64,000 nt of DNA from DASRLE01 sp963825315. Its GTDB lineage: Bacteria > Verrucomicrobiota > Verrucomicrobiia > Limisphaerales > Palsa-1400. The notes below the pieces were generated by a model. It made no database searches. It was not told the origin of the DNA and was given only the letters and a program-made list of their open reading frames with translations. Shown here in pieces: positions 53,272 to 61,438 of the stretch. Location of the stretch: positions 620,001 through 684,000 of the forward strand of contig CAWGST010000005.1 of the NCBI GenBank assembly GCA_963825315.1, in the 5' to 3' direction. A program made the translations under genes and the position numbers. Every line of letters begins with the position of its first letter. The stretch's first letter is position 1.

Positions 53272-54931
53272 CAGCCTGTCGGACTTGACCAGAAACATTT
53301 TTTCAGGATTTCGCGTAATCTGCTATTGGAGCCTGTAGCACGGAGTTGACGAATTCGAAAAGACCAGTCGGATCGGACGAATAGAGTCCGGGAGGGGTGT
53401 CAATCGAAGCTTCGATCAAATGTTTGTTCCGCCCGGCCTTTTTCCTCGGATTTTCACTGGGAGCGGACCAGTTTCAATCCCGCTCCCAAGATGTGCAGTC
53501 GTTTGAGGTTGTAGGCGACGCAGACCAACTGCCATTCCAGCCCGACTTTTTCCAGTCCGCGCAGCAGAAATTGCCGGAATCCCATCACGCTCTTGATGAT
53601 GCCAAAGACCGGCTCCACCGTCTGCTGTCGTAATTTGTACTTGGCTTGGCCAACCTCCGTTTTCAGCCGGTGCTTCATCACCTCGCTCATCTCGGCTCCC
53701 GCGACGGGCTCCGCCGGTTCCTCCTTCTTCTCCAAATCGCTGACGGTGCGATGGTGCTCTCTCTTTTCCAGCGCCGCATAGACCGTCGTCCCGCTGGGCC
53801 GCCCTTCGGGCGTTTGTTCCACGGCCCGCACCGCCGCTTCGCTGTAAAATCCGCTGTCGGCCAGGACGGCCGCAACCGATTCCACCGGGGCGGCCACCGC
53901 CGCCACGGTGGGGGCCAGTTCCTGTTTGTCGTTGCACGCCTGGCTCACCCGCTCTCCCACGATCAAGCGGCTGTCCACTTCCACGGCGGCTTGCGCGTTG
54001 TAGCTTTGCTCAAAATGTGGGCCGCTGCCCGCTTTCATGATCCGGCTCTGCGGGTCGGTGAAGTTATATTGGTCGCTGGGACCCGGTTCGGGCGTCGGCG
54101 CCTGGGGCGGCTGGCCGCGCATTCCTTCACCCCGTTCTTTTTTGGCGGCCCGCTCGGCCAGTTTCTTCTCGTGTTCGGCCAACTCGACGGCGTAGCGCGC
54201 CCGGGCGCGGGCTTCAACCTCGGCCCGCGCCTTGGCCAGCGCGGCTTTGCGCTCTTGGCGGCGGGTGATCTCGTCGGGAATGCTCAGCCCGTCTTGCAAG
54301 GGCGTGCTGTCGGCTTGCTCGGCTTTGGCCATCAGTTCCCTGATCTCCAGGTCCAGTTGTTCGATGGTTTTGCCCGCGTGTTCGTAGCTGACGGCGGAGT
54401 GCTTGCTGGCATTGGCCATCAGCTTGGTCCCGTCCACGGCCACGGTGATTTGGCCGACCTGCAAAAACTTCAACGCCTGCGCCAGCTCCAACACCCGCAC
54501 AAAGGTCTCTTGCAACAGCGCTTTGTTCTCGCGCCGGAAAGTGCAAATGGTGTCGTGGTCCGGATGGGTGTCTCCGCAGATCATCCGCACCGGCACACTG
54601 TCGTAAGTCGCCTGTTCGATCCGCCGCGAACTGAAAAGCCCGGTGGCATAGCAATAAAGCAACAAGACCAAAAGCATTCGCGGCGGATACTGTTCGCTAC
54701 CAGTTCCCCTTTCGTTGACCTTGATTCGGCGTAAATCCATCTCCTCAACGGCGTCCAGAATGAAATGCGCCAGATGGTCTGTCGGCACCCAATCGCGCAG
54801 ATTGGGGGGCAGGATCAGCGGGGTGTCGTAATCAATAGTGATAAAGCGTGCAGCCATACTTGACTGATGCCCTCTGGCCCTTTCACGTTCAAACTTTCTG
54901 AAAAAACCTTCGCTCTAAGTCCGACAGGCTG
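53272..54931 (-). mobile_element. IS1182-family insertion sequence, complete
   Basis: The element is 1660 bases long with 15-base terminal inverted repeats (CAGCCTGTCGGACTT at 53272 and its reverse complement ending at 54931). Both sides have CTAG (53268-53271 and 54932-54935), the palindromic target of the family. The transposase is intact and on the minus strand. Left and right flanks belong to one regulator gene. Confidence 0.9.
53454..54857 (-). CDS. IS1182-family transposase
   Basis: A 467-residue DDE transposase. The N-terminus (LRDWVPTDHLAHFILDAVEEMDL, GTGSEQYPPRMLLVLLLYCYATGLFSSRRIEQ) and the RNase H-fold blocks ITVAVDGTKLMANASKHS (first Asp), AVLADSGFYSEAAV (second Asp) and the C-terminal RQQTVEPVFGIIKSVMGFRQF (Glu) are clear. 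The transposase is full length. A DUF4372-like or coiled insert with many Lys and Ala residues lies at about residues 180-240. Confidence 0.9.
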   Translation of the reverse strand: MAARFITIDYDTPLILPPNLRDWVPTDHLAHFILDAVEEMDLRRIKVNERGTGSEQYPPRMLLVLLLYCYATGLFSSRRIEQATYDSVPVRMICGDTHPDHDTICTFRRENKALLQETFVRVLELAQALKFLQVGQITVAVDGTKLMANASKHSAVSYEHAGKTIEQLDLEIRELMAKAEQADSTPLQDGLSIPDEITRRQERKAALAKARAEVEARARARYAVELAEHEKKLAERAAKKERGEGMRGQPPQAPTPEPGPSDQYNFTDPQSRIMKAGSGPHFEQSYNAQAAVEVDSRLIVGERVSQACNDKQELAPTVAAVAAPVESVAAVLADSGFYSEAAVRAVEQTPEGRPSGTTVYAALEKREHHRTVSDLEKKEEPAEPVAGAEMSEVMKHRLKTEVGQAKYKLRQQTVEPVFGIIKSVMGFRQFLLRGLEKVGLEWQLVCVAYNLKRLHILGAGLKLVRSQ

Positions 54932-54935
54932 CTAG

Positions 54936-55181
54936 AAGTTGCAGGGTTGATTCAGCTTGCTCGGTTCGCGTCTCGGCCTGCTCAGTTCGGATTTCGGCTT
55001 GTTCCGCGCGTGTCTTCGCCAATTCTGTCCGGGTTTCGGCATGCTCTGTGCGCGTCTCCGCCAATTCTGTCCTGCTCCTGGCCTGCTCCGTGCGCGACTC
55101 CGCCAGTTGAGCCCGGGATTCAGCCTGCTCAATCCGGATTTTGTTGCTGGTTACGCCCGCATGTTGATGATTTTGTTTCAT
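54936..55181 (-). pseudogene. Coiled-coil N-terminal part of the interrupted LuxR-type regulator
   Basis: Starts at ATG 55181, five bases after a GGAGG. After a short leader (MKQNHQHAGVTSNK) there are nine heptads of the form (A)E-x-R-T-E-x, for example AETRTEHAETRTELAKTRAE. The frame ends within the IS at 54915 (LLAACRT). The joined gene continues with the HTH at 53271-52972. The 21-base DNA periodicity is close to exact. The upstream site 4 lies 41 bases away. Confidence 0.8.
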
Positions 55182-55222
55182 TTCGCCTCCACCATAATAA
55201 GCAGAGAGACTTTGCGGGCGCA

Positions 55223-55240
55223 ATGGGGTATTACCCTACC
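55223..55240 (-). promoter_or_regulatory. Palindromic operator candidate, site 4 (interrupted regulator)
   Basis: ATGGGGTATTACCCTACC on the plus strand, with GCGGGCGCA before it; 41 bases before the ATG of the split regulator, which suggests autoregulation. Confidence 0.6.
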
Positions 55241-55449
55241 AAGTATTTCAGCGGCTCCGTCGGATTTGGGCGGGGATACTCAAGCCGTCCGTCTTTCTGT
55301 CCTTGAGGCGAAAATCTTTTGGGCTTTGGCGATCAACGCAAGCTGTGCGGTCATTTTGAGTTGATGATGCCAAATGTTAATTGTGTGGACTCCTTCTTCC
55401 CTCCAATTGATTGGGATTCCGGTTTGGTTCGGGTTTGGCGGCGGCGTTT

Positions 55450-55644
55450 TCAAGAAATCACGATGTGTTGTTGGCCGCGAAACTCAATCATGTGAGACTT
55501 GACGGCGAGCCGAATAATGCCTTCGGCCCTGCGTTTACCCCAGGCGCGATAACCACCCGCGACGAAATCACCGAAGGTCAACGGCTTTTTCCCGGGATGG
55601 GCTTTCATAGGGAATGGCCAGGAAGATGGATGGGTTGCGCTCAT
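55450..55644 (-). CDS. Small conserved protein next to the signalling genes
   Basis: A 64-residue protein with a block LTFGDFVAGGYRAWGKRRAEGIIRLAVKSHMIEFRGQQHIVIS. The ATG at 55644 overlaps the stop of the receiver-FecR gene (ATGA), which suggests coupling; an internal ATG at 55608 is also possible. I do not know a named family. Because of its operon place, it may be a small partner of the signalling proteins. Confidence 0.6.
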   Translation of the reverse strand: MSATHPSSWPFPMKAHPGKKPLTFGDFVAGGYRAWGKRRAEGIIRLAVKSHMIEFRGQQHIVIS

Positions 55645-56771
55645 GGTTTCGGCGACGGTTCCTGCGGGGCGATCCCTTCGGTGATGGCCTGGAGTTCGTC
55701 CAGTTGAATGAGATCTTTGACGTATAAGGAGGGGGAGCCGGGAAGCATTTTGCCGTCTTTCCTGGTAAATTGTTCTCCGGCGGCAATGATGGTGATTCCG
55801 TTTTCACGTATCAGTTTAAGGGGGATGACGGAGCCGACAGCCGAGACATGAGTTCCATCGGCGGTGATGATGTACCTGCCAACGCCGCTGCCTTCCACTA
55901 TTGAGCGGCCGGCGGCATTCCGGATTTCCAATGTGGCGCCGGCCACCGCGGAGCGGACAACGGTAAAGATCCGTCCCGCGCGGAGGTCCAGCAAAGTATC
56001 CACAATCGGAAGGCCGTCCTTCATGGTTAAAGTCATTTTGTCAAGTCTTATTTCAGTTCCGGCCTGGAGGCGGACGGTGGTTCCAGTGCGCCGGAAAAAG
56101 AGATCTGTCCGCGCATTTTCGCCCGTGCGGATGATGGCGCCTTGCTCAAAAATATGGCCGCGTTCAAAATTGGTGAACGTGACGCCATCCTCGGAGTACT
56201 CACACTTTCCGCGGGCGGAAAGGGTCACAGCAGTGGGTCCAGCGGCGTCGTCCGAAGATTGGAGCCGCGGTTCCGGGGCTTTTTTCACCTCCTGGGCATT
56301 GATTGCCGGGGTCAGGCATAACTGCAACATGACGATGGAGACGGCCCCGCACAGGACGTTTTTGACCGTTCCCAAAAACTCCGCGGCGGTATAGGGCTTG
56401 AGCAGCGTAGCGACAGGTTGAAGCCAGGGGTATCGGGTCAACTCCTCCTTTGGCAATGCTGCCGTGGCCATGATGACCGGCAGGGCCACGCGGGCGTCAT
56501 GCAGTTTCCTGATCAACTCAACCCCTGACATCTTCGGCATGTTGTTGTCGGTGACCAGGAGGTCATAGCTGTTGACTTGAAGATCGTCCCAGGCGACAGC
56601 CCCATCTTCAGCGGCGTCCACATGGTATCCGGAGTCAATCAACACTTTGGTGTTGAGCTGGCGGATGCACGGCTCGTCATCCACCACGAGAATGCGATGG
56701 GGCGGACTCGCCTGGCATCGAAGTGCCGCGTTGTCCGACTTTCCCGTTTGCCGGATTTCGTTATCTTTCAC
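55641..56771 (-). CDS. Response-regulator receiver fused through a membrane segment to a FecR domain
   Basis: A 376-residue protein in three parts. Residues 25-135 form a receiver: ILVVDDEPCIRQL, the phosphoacceptor D75 in LLVTDNNMPKMSG, and a K in LLKPYTAAEF. Residues about 139-158 are a single membrane helix (LCGAVSIVMLQLCLTPAINA). The rest, from about residue 195, is a FecR-type domain: GHIFEQGAIIRTGENARTDLFF, VRLQAGTEIRLDKM, LRAGRIFTVV. Receiver domains normally join output domains in the cytosol; a transmembrane FecR output is uncommon. GTG 56771 is used; the site 5 palindrome lies 36 bases upstream. Confidence 0.8.
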   Translation of the reverse strand: MKDNEIRQTGKSDNAALRCQASPPHRILVVDDEPCIRQLNTKVLIDSGYHVDAAEDGAVAWDDLQVNSYDLLVTDNNMPKMSGVELIRKLHDARVALPVIMATAALPKEELTRYPWLQPVATLLKPYTAAEFLGTVKNVLCGAVSIVMLQLCLTPAINAQEVKKAPEPRLQSSDDAAGPTAVTLSARGKCEYSEDGVTFTNFERGHIFEQGAIIRTGENARTDLFFRRTGTTVRLQAGTEIRLDKMTLTMKDGLPIVDTLLDLRAGRIFTVVRSAVAGATLEIRNAAGRSIVEGSGVGRYIITADGTHVSAVGSVIPLKLIRENGITIIAAGEQFTRKDGKMLPGSPSLYVKDLIQLDELQAITEGIAPQEPSPKP

Positions 56772-56804
56772 GACATGATGATAGCTTGCAAAACCTTGCG
56801 GGCG

Positions 56805-59800
56805 CTATGGGGTGTTCACCTTACGTGTAAAGTCGAGTTTGGCAGTCATGCCTGCCGGCTCCATGGGGTTGTTCGGCCCATCCGGGATTTTTGTGAAGCC
56901 AAATGTTGTCTGCGCGGAATCCGGTTTCGGAACGCCTGGTTGATCCAGCACTTCCCGCAATTTGTGCGCCAGCGCGGACGGCGTGAACGGTTTTTGCAGA
57001 AGCGCCACGCCTTTGTTCAACACGCCCTGATGGACGATGGCATTCTCGGTGTAGGCGGAGGTGAAAAGAATCCTGGTGTGCGGATACAAGGCCCGCACGC
57101 GGTCCGCCAATTCCTTGCCGCTCATGTGAGGCATGACCACATCGGTAAACAACAAATCAATGTGTCCGGTGTCGTGCTGTTGTTTCAGGCTCAAGGCTTC
57201 GATGCCGTTGGCCGCCGCCAAAACCGTGTAGCCCAGTCGTTTTAACAATGTCGCGGCCATTTCGCGCAAGGCGGGATCGTCCTCGACCAGCAGAATGGTT
57301 TCCGTCCCGGGCGGCAAGGCAGGCGAGTCAAAACGCTGGAGGGGAATCTTCGTCTGCGGTTCAACTTGCGGCAGATAAATTTTGAAGGTGGCGCCCCGGC
57401 CAGGTTCGCTATAGACGCTGATATGACCGCCGCTTTGTTTGATGATGCCGTAGCAGGTGGACAATCCCAAACCCGTCCCCTGACCAACGCCCTTGGTCGT
57501 AAAAAACGGCTCGAAGACGCGCGCCTTGACTTCCTCACTCATGCCTGCGCCCGTGTCCGTGATGGCGAGCATCACGTAGTCGCCCGGCTTCAATTCTGGA
57601 TAGCGGCCCACACTCTCCGGGTCGAACGAGACATTCGCGGTTTCCAACGTGAGTTTGCCGCCGTTGGGCATGGCATCGCACGCGTTGAGCACCATGTTCA
57701 TGATGACCTGTTCAATCTGCCCGGCGTCCACCTTCACCGATTTAAGTCCGGCGAAGGCAGCAATGTGCATATCCGTGCCGCAGCCCAGCAAATGGCGCAA
57801 GGTGCCTTCCATGCCGGCGAGGATGGAGTCCAGATCAAGGATTTCTGGCTGGAGAATTTGTTTGCGTCCATACGCCAGAAGCTGCCGCGTCAAGTCCGCG
57901 GCCCGGTCGGCGGCTTTGCCGATTTCGGTCGCGTTTTTGCACAAGGGATTTCCCGGGGGAAGATCGTTGAGCAGCAATTCACTCTGGCCGATGATGGCCG
58001 TCAGGATGCTGTTGAACTCGTGCGCAATGCCGCCCGCCAGTTTGCCGACAGTTTCCAATTTCTGAGATTGAAATAACCGGGCTTCGAGCCGTTTGCGCTC
58101 GGTGATGTCCATATATGTTCCGAGCAGGCCGCTGATCTCCCCCTTGGAACTGCGCAGAGGGATCTTGCTCGTAAGAATCGTGATGGTGTTCCCTGCAGGA
58201 GTCGTCTGGGGTTCTTCGATGGAAAGCTTGGAGCAGCCGCTCTCGATGACTTGGCGGTCATCGCCGCGATACAAGTCCGCCTGATCACGCCACCCCATCT
58301 GGTAATCATCTTTCCCGATGATGTCCTTCGGATCGGCAAACCCCGCGTCGCGCGCGAAGACCGCGTTGCAGCCCAAGTAAACGAGATTCTTGTCCTTCCA
58401 GAATACCCTCACGGGTATCGCGTTGATAATGCCTTCTATCATCTGCTGTGATTCACGCAACGCCTCTTCTGTTCGCTTGCGCCCGCTGATGTCCTGTTTG
58501 ATGGCAATGTAACGCGCGATCACACCGTCGGCATTCCGCAACGGGGTGATCGTCATCTCCTCGACATAGAGGCTGCCGTCCTTGCGGCGATTGGTCAGTT
58601 CCCCGGTCCAGACCCGGCCGGAGGAAATACTCTGCCACAGAGTTCGATAGAACGCCTCATCCTGCTTGCCGCTTTTAAGGAGGCGCGGGTTTTGTCCGAC
58701 GACTTCCTGTGCGGTGTAGCCCGTAAGTGCCGTGAAAGCGGGGTTAACCGATTGGATCGTGCCGTTGTGGTCGGTAATCACGATGGCATTGGCTGCCGCA
58801 TCGAGTGCTGTGGTCTGCACGCGAAGTTGCTGCTCGACCTGCTTGCGCCCGGTGACGTCGCGGAACGTCCAGATTCTGCCGTAGTATTTTCCGTCTTTGC
58901 CCACAACGGGAGACGAGTATCGGTCCAGAACCGTCCCGTCCTTAAGCTCAATCTCATCGCGGCTGATTTCATTCGGGTGAGAATAAAGATGGACGATTTT
59001 TTCGACGAACTGTTCGGGGTTTTTGGTCATGTTCGTGACCCACCGGACCTGGGTCGCATCATCGTTTCCGTCAGCGATGGCTGGTGGAATTTTGAACAGG
59101 TCGGAAACCCTCTGGTTTTGAAGGGTCTTCTTTCCCTCCGGGCTGACGACCAGAATTCCGTCTATGGAGGAGTTCACTTGGGCTTCAAAGAACGCCGTCT
59201 TCCCCCGCAACTCTTCTTCCGCTCGCAGGTGTTCGGCCACTTCCGTCTGGAGCGCGCGGTTGGCCTGTTGCAACTCGCCGGTGCGCTCGGCGACCCGGCT
59301 CTCCAACTCTCCCATTTTTTGCCGGGACTGTTGGTGCAACCACCATTTCTCCGTGAGCGCGTGCGCCAATTGGAACGCTTCCACGGGGTCAAACGGCTTT
59401 TTGAGAATGAGCAGCCCATCCCGATTGCCGATCTTTTGAAACATCTCATCCCACGAATAATCAGCGTGGGCCGTGCAGATCACAATTTGGATGTCGGGAT
59501 CCAATTCCAGAATCTTGCGCGTTGTTGCCACGCCGTCCCAGCCGGGTGGCATCCGCACATCCACAAAAGCCATCGCATAAGGACGCCCCTTCTCAAGCGC
59601 CTGTTTCACCAGCATCACTCCCTCCTGTCCCTGATAGGCCGAGTCAATTTCATATCGGATTCGCCGGACCACATTCGTTTGCTTCCCAAACAATTCCGTC
59701 GCGGTCTTGTTAAAGGCTGCGGCGGCAATGCCGTTGGGGGAAAGAATCTTGCGAAAATCATCGTGGATCGCGCGATTATCATCAATAACGAGAATCCGCC

Positions 59801-59849
59801 GGTTTCTTTCGGCAGGCAAATCATTCATTTTGCAAGGTTCCCGGTTCAT
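56805..59849 (-). CDS. Soluble hybrid histidine kinase: REC-PAS-PAS-PAS-HisKA-HATPase-REC
   Basis: A 1014-residue protein with no membrane segment. REC1 has D97 in AFVDVRMPPGWDG. Three PAS-like units follow, each ending with a PAC block (for example RYIAIKQDISGRKRTEE and GLLGTYMDITERKRLEA). The kinase core is HisKA (GKLAGGIAHEFNSILTAIIG, with the His) and HATPase (VIMNMVLNACDAMPNGGKLTL, DTGAGM, GQGTGLGLSTCYGI). A second REC with Asp in LLFTDVVMPHMSG ends the protein. The start ATG overlaps the stop of the previous gene. It could receive phosphate on one REC and pass it on by the other. Confidence 0.9.
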   Translation of the reverse strand: MNREPCKMNDLPAERNRRILVIDDNRAIHDDFRKILSPNGIAAAAFNKTATELFGKQTNVVRRIRYEIDSAYQGQEGVMLVKQALEKGRPYAMAFVDVRMPPGWDGVATTRKILELDPDIQIVICTAHADYSWDEMFQKIGNRDGLLILKKPFDPVEAFQLAHALTEKWWLHQQSRQKMGELESRVAERTGELQQANRALQTEVAEHLRAEEELRGKTAFFEAQVNSSIDGILVVSPEGKKTLQNQRVSDLFKIPPAIADGNDDATQVRWVTNMTKNPEQFVEKIVHLYSHPNEISRDEIELKDGTVLDRYSSPVVGKDGKYYGRIWTFRDVTGRKQVEQQLRVQTTALDAAANAIVITDHNGTIQSVNPAFTALTGYTAQEVVGQNPRLLKSGKQDEAFYRTLWQSISSGRVWTGELTNRRKDGSLYVEEMTITPLRNADGVIARYIAIKQDISGRKRTEEALRESQQMIEGIINAIPVRVFWKDKNLVYLGCNAVFARDAGFADPKDIIGKDDYQMGWRDQADLYRGDDRQVIESGCSKLSIEEPQTTPAGNTITILTSKIPLRSSKGEISGLLGTYMDITERKRLEARLFQSQKLETVGKLAGGIAHEFNSILTAIIGQSELLLNDLPPGNPLCKNATEIGKAADRAADLTRQLLAYGRKQILQPEILDLDSILAGMEGTLRHLLGCGTDMHIAAFAGLKSVKVDAGQIEQVIMNMVLNACDAMPNGGKLTLETANVSFDPESVGRYPELKPGDYVMLAITDTGAGMSEEVKARVFEPFFTTKGVGQGTGLGLSTCYGIIKQSGGHISVYSEPGRGATFKIYLPQVEPQTKIPLQRFDSPALPPGTETILLVEDDPALREMAATLLKRLGYTVLAAANGIEALSLKQQHDTGHIDLLFTDVVMPHMSGKELADRVRALYPHTRILFTSAYTENAIVHQGVLNKGVALLQKPFTPSALAHKLREVLDQPGVPKPDSAQTTFGFTKIPDGPNNPMEPAGMTAKLDFTRKVNTP
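56807..56824 (-). promoter_or_regulatory. Palindromic operator candidate, site 5 (receiver-FecR gene)
   Basis: ATGGGGTGTTCACCTTAC on the plus strand, preceded by GCGGGCGCT. The stop codon of the upstream kinase gene lies at its edge, so this is an internal promoter region within the operon. Confidence 0.6.
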
Positions 59850-61438
59850 GGGGTGTCCAGCATCTCGCGCACTTTGCGGACAAGCGTTGTGGGCGTATAA
59901 GGTTTGGGCAGGAACTGAACTCCCGGCTCAAGCACTCCGTGGCGCGCGATGGCGTCATCCATGTAACCGGAGGTGAAGAGGATTTTGAGATTGGGATACG
60001 TTGCTTTCAGCCACTCCGCCATCACTTTGCCGCCCATGCGCGGCATGATGACATCGGTAATCACCAAACGAATCGGCGAGCCTTTATGTTCACGCGCCAC
60101 GTGCAACGCATGCTGGCCGTTGGCGGCCCTCAGCACTTCATAACCCTGGGCTTCCAATACGTCGCGAGCCAAATGCCTCACGGCCGGTTCGTCCTCCACC
60201 ACCAGCAAGGTTTCCGTCCCGCGCGGCAACGGTCCGGTCTGGAGCAGTCTGGCCGCGACATCAAGCGGCTGCTCGACTCGCGGAAAATAAATCTCGAAGG
60301 TCGTGCCTTTGCCAACCTCACTGTCAACGCCGATGTGACCGCCGGATTGTTGGACAATGCTCTGGCAGGTCGCCAGTCCCAATCCCGTGCCTTTGCCCTT
60401 GGGCTTCGTCGTGAAAAACGCCTCAAACAATCGCGCTTTGACTTCGTCGGTCATGCCGGTTCCCGTGTCACTGACACTGAGCATTACGTAGTCGCCGGGA
60501 ATGGCGCCAGGGTGTGTGCGCGCGTAATTTTCATCAAGCGCGACATTGTCTGTGGCAATGGTGAGCTTGCCGCCGTTGGGCATGGCGTCGCGGGCATTGA
60601 CGACCAGATTCATCAGCACTTGCCCGACATAGCCGGAGTCGGCCTTGATGCGCCCGATTTGTTTTCCGGGAACAACCGTCAATTCGATGTTCTCGTCAAT
60701 GAGCCGCCGCAACATTTTGTCCAGGTCGTTCACCACGTCATTGAGGTCCAGGACAACAGGTTGCACCGCCTGTTTTCGGCTGAAGATCAGGAGTTGCCGT
60801 GTCAACCCGGCCGCCTGCCCGGCCGCCGACCGAATCATCTCAAGATTATTCTTGAGCACATGGTCAGGTCCGAGTCTCTCCATCGTCAACTCGCTGTAAC
60901 CCATGATGACCGCGAGGATGTTATTAAAGTCATGGGCCACGCCGCCGGCGAGCTGGCCGACCACCTCCATTTTTTGCGCTTCGATAAACTCCGCCTCCAG
61001 ATGCTGGCGCTCCACGCGCTCTTCCACTTCCTTCATGGCGCGATGCACCGCCGGAACGAGCCGGGCGAGCCGTTCCTTCACAACATAGTCCGTCGCGCCG
61101 CTTTTGAGTGCATCAATGGCCCGTTCCTCGCCCAGCGTGCCGGACAAGAGGATCAAAGGTATGGCCGGCCATTTGGCGTGCGCGATTTCCAATGCGGACA
61201 AGCCATCAAACCCAGGCAGCGTAAAATCCGAGAGGATCAGGTCAACGCCGTCCCGTTCGAGCGCCGCCACAAAATCATCGCGCTTCTGCACGCAGGTGAT
61301 CGCACAAGTGATGCCCCCTGCTTCAAGGGTGGATTGGACGAGAGCGGCATCGTTTGGATCATCCTCCAAGTGCAGGATGTGGAGCGGGGATTTCATTTCA
61401 ACCTGTTCCTTTCCATGAATTATTGTTTCAGTGTCCAC
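59846..61438 (-). CDS. Hybrid histidine kinase: REC-HisKA-HATPase-REC
   Basis: A 530-residue soluble protein. REC1 carries D71 in LILSDFTLPGFDG, the kinase core has VVGQLAGGVAHDFNNILAVIMGYS (His) and LMNLVVNARDAMPNGGKLTI, GKGTGLGLATCQSI, and REC2 ends the protein (LVVEDEPAVRHLARDV and LVITDVIMPRMGG with the Asp). There is no PAS or membrane sensor, so input likely comes through REC1. The start is GTG at 61438, five bases after GGAGG; an ATG at 61396 is also possible. It overlaps the kinase before it and the kinase after it. Confidence 0.88.
   Translation of the reverse strand: MDTETIIHGKEQVEMKSPLHILHLEDDPNDAALVQSTLEAGGITCAITCVQKRDDFVAALERDGVDLILSDFTLPGFDGLSALEIAHAKWPAIPLILLSGTLGEERAIDALKSGATDYVVKERLARLVPAVHRAMKEVEERVERQHLEAEFIEAQKMEVVGQLAGGVAHDFNNILAVIMGYSELTMERLGPDHVLKNNLEMIRSAAGQAAGLTRQLLIFSRKQAVQPVVLDLNDVVNDLDKMLRRLIDENIELTVVPGKQIGRIKADSGYVGQVLMNLVVNARDAMPNGGKLTIATDNVALDENYARTHPGAIPGDYVMLSVSDTGTGMTDEVKARLFEAFFTTKPKGKGTGLGLATCQSIVQQSGGHIGVDSEVGKGTTFEIYFPRVEQPLDVAARLLQTGPLPRGTETLLVVEDEPAVRHLARDVLEAQGYEVLRAANGQHALHVAREHKGSPIRLVITDVIMPRMGGKVMAEWLKATYPNLKILFTSGYMDDAIARHGVLEPGVQFLPKPYTPTTLVRKVREMLDTP

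Noticed and set aside
59847..59857. ATGGGGTGTCC next to the start of the hybrid kinase looks like an operator half-site
   Set aside because: The matching ACCCC half is absent, and the bases code for the end of one kinase and the start of the next.
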